From Rhypophila decipiens (lineage: Eukaryota > Ascomycota > Sordariomycetes > Sordariales > Naviculisporaceae), in assembly GCA_033297075.1 (NCBI GenBank), contig MU858055.1:310001-374000 (forward strand): a stretch of 64,000 nucleotides of DNA, written 5' to 3'. Each line of letters begins with the position of its first letter. The stretch's first letter is position 1. Both the position numbers and the translations under genes were made by a program. Positions 58,546-64,000 of the stretch are shown here, in pieces. The notes under the pieces are model-generated. The model did no database searches, had not been told where the DNA came from, and worked only from the letters and a program-made list of their open reading frames with translations.

Positions 58546-60360
58546 TACACATGCTACAGTACGGAGCGCAGTTACCGATCGAATGCTACCAGGCTACAGA
58601 ATCTGGAGGTTGAAATGGGGCGCATGCCATTCGTGGATGCAACGACGGTCATGGACCGCCTGTCATCTCACGGTCACATACGCCATCCATAGAAAAACTC
58701 GGAGCATGGCATTGGCGCATGGGTTTACCCAGAACTGAATTCTTCTTGCTCCGTGAATGTCGTTATCGTTCAGGGTCCTCAGGGTCTTCAGCTTATCATC
58801 CTGCAGAGCTAGAATGGACGACATAGGGGGGTTGATCTTGTGCTTGCGGGTAGCGCGTTAGTGTGCAGAAAGCGTTCCAGGGACCAGTTGGGGACTCGGA
58901 CGTGAAAATACTTGGCTTGAGGGCCTTGACTGGGATCCCCTCATCCTGATCCCCACATCGTTCGATGGTCACCGTTGAAGGCACGGTTCCGATGTTCATC
59001 GCAGATCCACCCGCGGCAGGGTGCACTGGGTGCTCGCTGCTTTCTTCAGACTTGGGAAGAATCAGTGCGGGGAGTGCACTTTTCAGGGGAGGCGGGAGGC
59101 CACTGACATCAACAGCGGCACACAGCAGATCTTCAGTTGACCCGTCCGCAGTTAAAGTCAGAGGGACCTCCATGGATGGTGAGTAAGTAGGATTCTTATC
59201 GAATTGATGCTTATCTTCATAATGCGCTGATCCAAAGCAATTTAGGTGATGTGAATTGTCGCACAGCCAGCAACAGGAAGACTGGCAGATGCACGCAGAG
59301 GATCAATGATCCTCGGGGTCGATCTGTTCCTACCTGGGATGCACATCTGGCGGCAGGAGACCGGTAGGTGCATGGCTGCAGTACCGACGTAATTACCCTC
59401 ATTAAAAGGAGTGCGGTACAGAGTACGGATACGGCAGCCCGAATGCCACTGAGGCCGAACTAACTGAAACCCACAGCCAACGGGTTCAAATCGTAACGTC
59501 GTGCACCAATGCTGGGTGCTATCCGTGCCCACATCCCTCCACCACATGCACTCAAGAGTGATGGTATGCCAGCGGGTTGCTTGACATTGACCTCGTCGCC
59601 GCCTCCCCCGCACAACCCGCCGCCCTCCCATTTTTGTCTCTTCAAGCTACTGCCAGTCTGCTGCCTCCGGCTCTCCTCTGCTGCAGGACATGTCCAACGC
59701 CTGATGGTCCACGGCGCCACTACACTAATAGCGCTTTACCATTCGGCTGTTTCGAGAAGTCCCTTGGAAGACAACTTGAACAGTCCAAGCTTTTTGGGGT
59801 CTGACGTCCCTGGTCACCTCAGATCGCATCTCGTCTGATCTGGGAAAGGGGAATCACGGACGTTGCTTGTTTCCTTCCTTGTTCTACTTTTGTTCCGTCC
59901 ATATTCGACAACCATACGGATATCCCCCAACATCACCTCGCCAACTGTCCTTTGCTACAACCGGCCACCGTTCCTTCCTATCTCGACTGTGGTTTCTTCA
60001 CCATTGGCTGCCAGCCGGCTCGCGGCGCTCCTGGCTGGGCTGAGCACGTCCAAGTTCTGTTTCTCGCTGTGTCCCGGAGGGCGGAGGCGACTGAGGCCTT
60101 CCTCTCACGCCGAGGCATAGAAACACGTTACCGCACCCATGCAGCCATATTCAACCATCTTCTAACCGTTCTCATCTTTCCGCATTCATTTCGTTGCTAG
60201 ACGTCTTCACAAGCTCACCTTCCATACATTGCGCCGTGCTTGTTCAAACAAACGACAGCCGCAGTATAAATCCATCATAAACGCCAAGACCGGGTCAGGG
60301 GTGGCCGGTGTCTTTCCCAGCTTCCACGAACGTCTTTCCTAAAGTCTATCAAGCTTGACA
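58546..60360. other. Intergenic region upstream of Zn2Cys6 gene (1.8 kb)
   Basis: This should contain the promoter and a long pyrimidine-rich leader of the Zn2Cys6 gene (from about 59560). A 125-codon minus-strand frame at 58796-59173 starts with ATG but has no family features; it could be a gene remnant. Confidence 0.4.
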
Positions 60361-62467
60361 ATGGTCTACTGCGGTAAAGCTTCCCAAGGTTGTCAGAGTT
60401 GTCGAACGAGACGAATAAAGGTTCGCTAGAGTTTCCTTGATTTTACTCTACATGTCGGGCTCCGGATTCAGATCAGCTGTGAAGCTCCCGTCGTGACCCG
60501 GCAGCGCCATTCTTGGATACAGGACAGGCCTCTCGGAGAAGCTTCAAGATCAAACAAGACGTGCACTGACACCATCTAGTGTGACAAAGTGCGCCCACAA
60601 TGCACGCAATGCATACGTGTCGCCAAGACGTGTCCTGGCTATCGAGACCAGCTCGAGCTGATGTTCCGGGATGAGAGTACCAAGGTGATTCAAAAGGCGC
60701 ACGCTCAATGGGGAGTCGAGTCGGGGGAATCATCCAGTTCCTCGCCCACTTCAGCAACCTCACCGAGCAGCACTTCGAGCCGCAGCAGGACATCCATTAG
60801 CAGGATATCGAGGTCCAAGTCGTCGACTCCGCCAGCTGATGATAGCTGGACTTGGGTTGGCGCACCCGTGGAGCTCTATGCTACCAGATCTGATCAGGCA
60901 GTACGCTTCTTTATAGAACACTACCTCGTGGGTCATCCAGACGAGCCAAAGGCCAGCCGAGAGCTTCAAGGGGTGGGATGGATCCATGCGCCCCAGATCC
61001 AAAACATCATGGCGGCAGTGGGACTTGCGAGCATGTCGAATCTGACGGGCGACAAGGACCTCCAGATAATGGCGAGGGAAAAGTACGGTCTCGCTCTTCG
61101 ACAGATGGTATCGTCGATAGGAAATCTCGCAAGCATTGATCTGAGTGTCTCTATGCGCACCATTATCATACTGGCCTTGTTCGAGGTATGCTTCCTATTC
61201 CATCACCAGTACATGCTCTGTTAACTCGCCAACTAACCGCAGCTTACTTCTTGCAGGTGATTCGCGGAGAGAGTGAGGGTACAAACACCAGAACTCATTT
61301 GATGGGAGCTGCTACATTACTGAGGACACTGCTCCCTCGATCTGGCATGGCTTCAGCCCCATCGCATATTCTACGAGCTCTCCTGCAGCTATGTTTTTCT
61401 ATGGTATGTCTGCCCAAATAATGCCATATCACCCATCACGTTGGGATGCCCATCTTTGCTCACCCTCTTTCCAGCTCGTTCCCTGTTTAGTTGCCGAAGA
61501 TAATCTTCCCGATATATTTTTTGACTGGGTCAGCATGTGCGAGAAGATTGCCTCGCCCTCCGACAAGCCATCTACGGATCTCATCAGGATAATCGCAAGG
61601 CTCGTACATCTGTCGGCCTATGTCAGCCGTCACATAATTGCGGATGGCCACCCAAAGGCCGCAGAGGTTATCATGGAGGCGTTGGAAATTGATGTGCAGC
61701 TCGAGGCCTGGGAACGCCGTCAAGAAGGCATATGGGTTGTCACAGAGGAATGTGACAAGGCCGGCTTTCCTCCTGACGCCGTATTTGAGGGTAGCTATCA
61801 CGTCTACACAGACATGTGGACCGCGCGAGTTTGGAACCATTATAGGTGGTCACGGATAATGGTGAATGAGATGCTGCTCCAGTTTGCCGACATTTACTCA
61901 GCAAGCGGCAGGCGCCTATTTTCGGCCGAAAATCTATTGCGATCGCGCAGAAGTATCGTTAGGGTCGCACGAGATGTCCTGGTATCGATCCCAACCCATT
62001 ATAGACATCCTAGACTCGAGCTTGCTCATCGGACACTGCTCGACCAGACCAGCGGCGGGGCGGGCATGGGCGCCGCAGGCATTCCGACAATGCTATTTCA
62101 GATCAGGGTGGCGGGTTGCGCCCCGTTCGTGCCAGATTCTTACCGGAACTGGGCCAAGAACATACTCGAGACTATATGGGCAGACACGGGAATCCCGCAG
62201 GCAAGGACTCAAGCAGAACTTGTTGCAAAAGCTCAAGAGGGTGGCTCCCCGAGTCCCAAGCCTGTCCAACTGCCGCCTGATTTGGAACAGGAGAGGAAGC
62301 CCCCAATATATCAGTCGCGACAGCCAGTCCAGTCTCCGGCGCAGGAAAGCTCACACACATACCTTGGTGAGAAATTTCAGGCAGGTAGTGAGTCGGCCGG
62401 GCCCAGCTCATGGGATTACACGGTAAAACGTGAGCCGATGAGCCCTGGCAGCCAGGCCCGGCGGTGA
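60361..62467 (+). CDS. Zn2Cys6 fungal transcription factor
   Basis: This is a nuclear sequence-specific regulator; its targets are unknown. Exons are 60361..60420, 60580..61185, 61257..61403 and 61475..62467, giving 601 aa, all phase 0. The binuclear zinc cluster is C11-x2-C14-x6-C21-x6-C28-x2-C31-x6-C38, and the first intron falls exactly between Lys20 and Cys21. The start MVYCGKASQGCQSCRTRRIK is typical of a large filamentous-fungal subfamily. A Ser-rich linker (about residues 65-100) and a C-terminal regulatory region of the Fungal_trans_2 kind follow, including MRTIIILALFEVIRGE and WTARVWNHYRWSRIMVNEMLL. The tail is Pro/Gln/Ser-rich and ends KREPMSPGSQARR. The nearest genes do not reveal a pathway, so function is left open. 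Confidence 0.92.
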
Positions 62468-63556
62468 CTGGTCAAAAGACAGCCTTTTTCTTTCCTTCAT
62501 CGTTTCGATGTGTTTTGGGGACAACGATCCCTTTGTACCAATGATGGCTGGTTTTGGAGAAACCAACAAAAGTTTGGCTGTTTGGATTCCCCTTTCTTCG
62601 ATCCAGGATTTCTGGACACTTGTTTGTATATATACCTTTTACTGCTTTGTAATTGCATATACCTCATGTATGGTCATGCTTTTGGATATTCACATATAAG
62701 CTCGAACCTTGAAGATTGAAGTTTGCCTGACAGTCTCGTTCACGAGAGCCGCCTCTACATGTATTTGCCAGTTCCATATTGCGGACAATATACGTACTGA
62801 AAGTACGGGTTACGTAACAGTCCACCCGCTTTTTACCACCCCACTCTTGACAGCTGATTGCGACAAGATAATCCCTGTCAGCCGCTTTGGTTCCCTTGAC
62901 AACGGTATTGATTTTCAAACAATAAGGACTCCTTTTCCCCAGAGTGAGATGCACTTTAGAAAGAGGAACTCGATATGCAGGAAAAGACAAGCCAGATAGT
63001 TGAAAGTGAATTTCATGAATGGAAACTACATAATGCCATCTCTTGATTTACATGCACATCTTTCTTACCGTCTGGATCCTGGTGGTCGTGGATACGCAAA
63101 CACCTCACACCTCTTGAACCCCTGCATCCAATCACGGTCGATCCCGTTTGTTCGAGTGGTTGCCCCGCGACACCGCACATTTGGGAACAACGAACAGGAG
63201 CGGGGAGTCAATCCACACACACACACACACACAAAGACAACAGCAGCAGCAAGCTTGAGCTGAGCTGTCTTTGCTTTGCTTGGGACCAGTCCCGACCAGA
63301 CCCTTGGTTTTTTTTTTGTTTTCCCCAGTCCAGTCGCAAAGGTTCCATTCCACCCATCTTGAACAATCATTCATTATCCACAAGACAATTACCCCAGACT
63401 CCTTATAAGCTACAAAACGACATCATTCAGCATTCCAGTCCCTCTAGCGAACGCATCGGGTACTGTGCGGGATTGGTAGTATAAACTTATACGTCACTCA
63501 CCTAAATACCTAGCACTCGTTTGGTCAGCCCAAGTGCTGGCCGCCGTATCGCCGTC
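62468..63556. other. Intergenic region between Zn2Cys6 and cytochrome b561-like genes
   Basis: This holds the 3' UTR of the Zn2Cys6 gene and the promoter of the b561-like gene, in tandem. It includes the CA microsatellite listed separately and a T9 run at about 63308. No further gene is seen. Confidence 0.45.
63214..63233. repeat. (CA)10 microsatellite
   Basis: There are ten perfect CA units about 325 bp before the start codon of the b561-like gene. Confidence 0.9.
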
Positions 63557-64000
63557 ATGGCGCCGGCCGATAACCTCTCACCGCCGGGGTCGAGCTCGTA
63601 CTCGTCCAACACGATGAGCGTCGGCGACGGGACCTGGGACTTTACCAAGAATTCCTTCTTGTTGCCCAACCTGGTGGGACTCAACTTTGAGACTATGCAA
63701 TATAATGGTTTGTTATTTTTTTCTCTCCCAAGTTGTATTTAGTCCGGTTACGTTACAGTTAAACTTGCGACCAAGCGCGCCCATGTTCTTGTTCTCAATC
63801 TGTGGTGGAATGCGCAATATCATCCGACTAACACTTTGCCATCTCTCACAAACAGGAATGGGAAACCGCTTCTCAACCCTAACACAATACCACACCCTAA
63901 TCCTAGGCCACGGCGTCCTAGCAGCAATCACATTCCTCTTCATCGTCCCCTTTGCCGTCCTCTACGTGCGCTTCTACACCCGACGACCAGGCTACGGAAT
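63557..64000 (+). CDS. Cytochrome b561-like membrane protein, 3' part missing
   Basis: Exon 1 is 63557..63707 and exon 2 starts at 63856 and runs off the window. The splice restores QYNGMGNRFSTLTQYHTLIL. About 98 residues are visible. The N-terminus MAPADNLSPPGSSSYSSNTM is hydrophilic. It is followed by LLPNLVGLNFETMQYN, a short segment conserved in fungal proteins of this kind, and the first membrane helix ILGHGVLAAITFLFIVPFAVLYV. The His residues in QYHTLILGHG fit the first haem-ligand helix of cytochrome b561 domains, which move electrons across membranes for ascorbate or ferric reduction. There is no DOMON domain in the visible part. The call is based on half a domain, so a related DUF membrane family remains possible. 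Confidence 0.7.

Overview
The window is nuclear DNA of a filamentous ascomycete (Pezizomycotina, most likely a Sordariomycete). The evidence is short spliceosomal introns (mostly 55-190 nt) with GTRNGT donors and CTAAC/CTGAC branch points, single-gene transcription units with long intergenic gaps, and a gene set typical of such fungi (siderophore MFS transporter, Zn2Cys6 regulator, eL43, mL46). Start and stop codons and exon joins were worked out by hand from reading frame, splice signals and family conservation. No expression data or database search was available.

Region 1-15 kb is gene-dense housekeeping DNA. It holds the C-terminal three quarters of cohesin SMC3 (+), chaperonin CCT8 (-), an INO80F/HMG-box protein (+), the Hsp90 co-chaperone CDC37 (-), and a large RING-H2/PH/VWA protein (-) with the domain order of the Far1/Ste5 mating-pathway scaffolds. 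Then comes a 7.7 kb stretch without a convincing gene. Region 22.7-39 kb holds a siderophore transporter (+) with SreA-type GATA sites upstream, a saccharopine-dehydrogenase-like reductase (-), ribosomal protein eL43 (+) with 8- and 11-nt microexons, a RING+PHD(+SRI-like) protein (+), mitochondrial ribosomal protein mL46 (+), and an unrecognised low-complexity protein with a long glycine run (-).

Region 39-64 kb is gene-poor. It has a PH-domain protein (-), a G3BP/Nxt3-like NTF2+RRM+RGG protein (-), a Zn2Cys6 regulator (+) and the start of a cytochrome b561-like membrane protein (+, cut by the window end). The gaps hold the most unusual content. There are two inverted-repeat elements, each flanked by a perfect 8-bp direct repeat and each carrying the same 22-bp monomer (about two copies in one, about nine and a half in the other). 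There is also a TA-flanked Tc1/mariner-type MITE with perfect 24-bp inverted ends, and a tandem pair of tRNA-like pol III units, one of which folds as an intron-containing tRNA-Asn(GTT)-like gene.

The genes do not form an operon or an obvious cluster. Most neighbours are convergent or divergent housekeeping genes. The best candidate for something undescribed is the pair of 8-bp-TSD elements with the shared, variably amplified 22-bp monomer.
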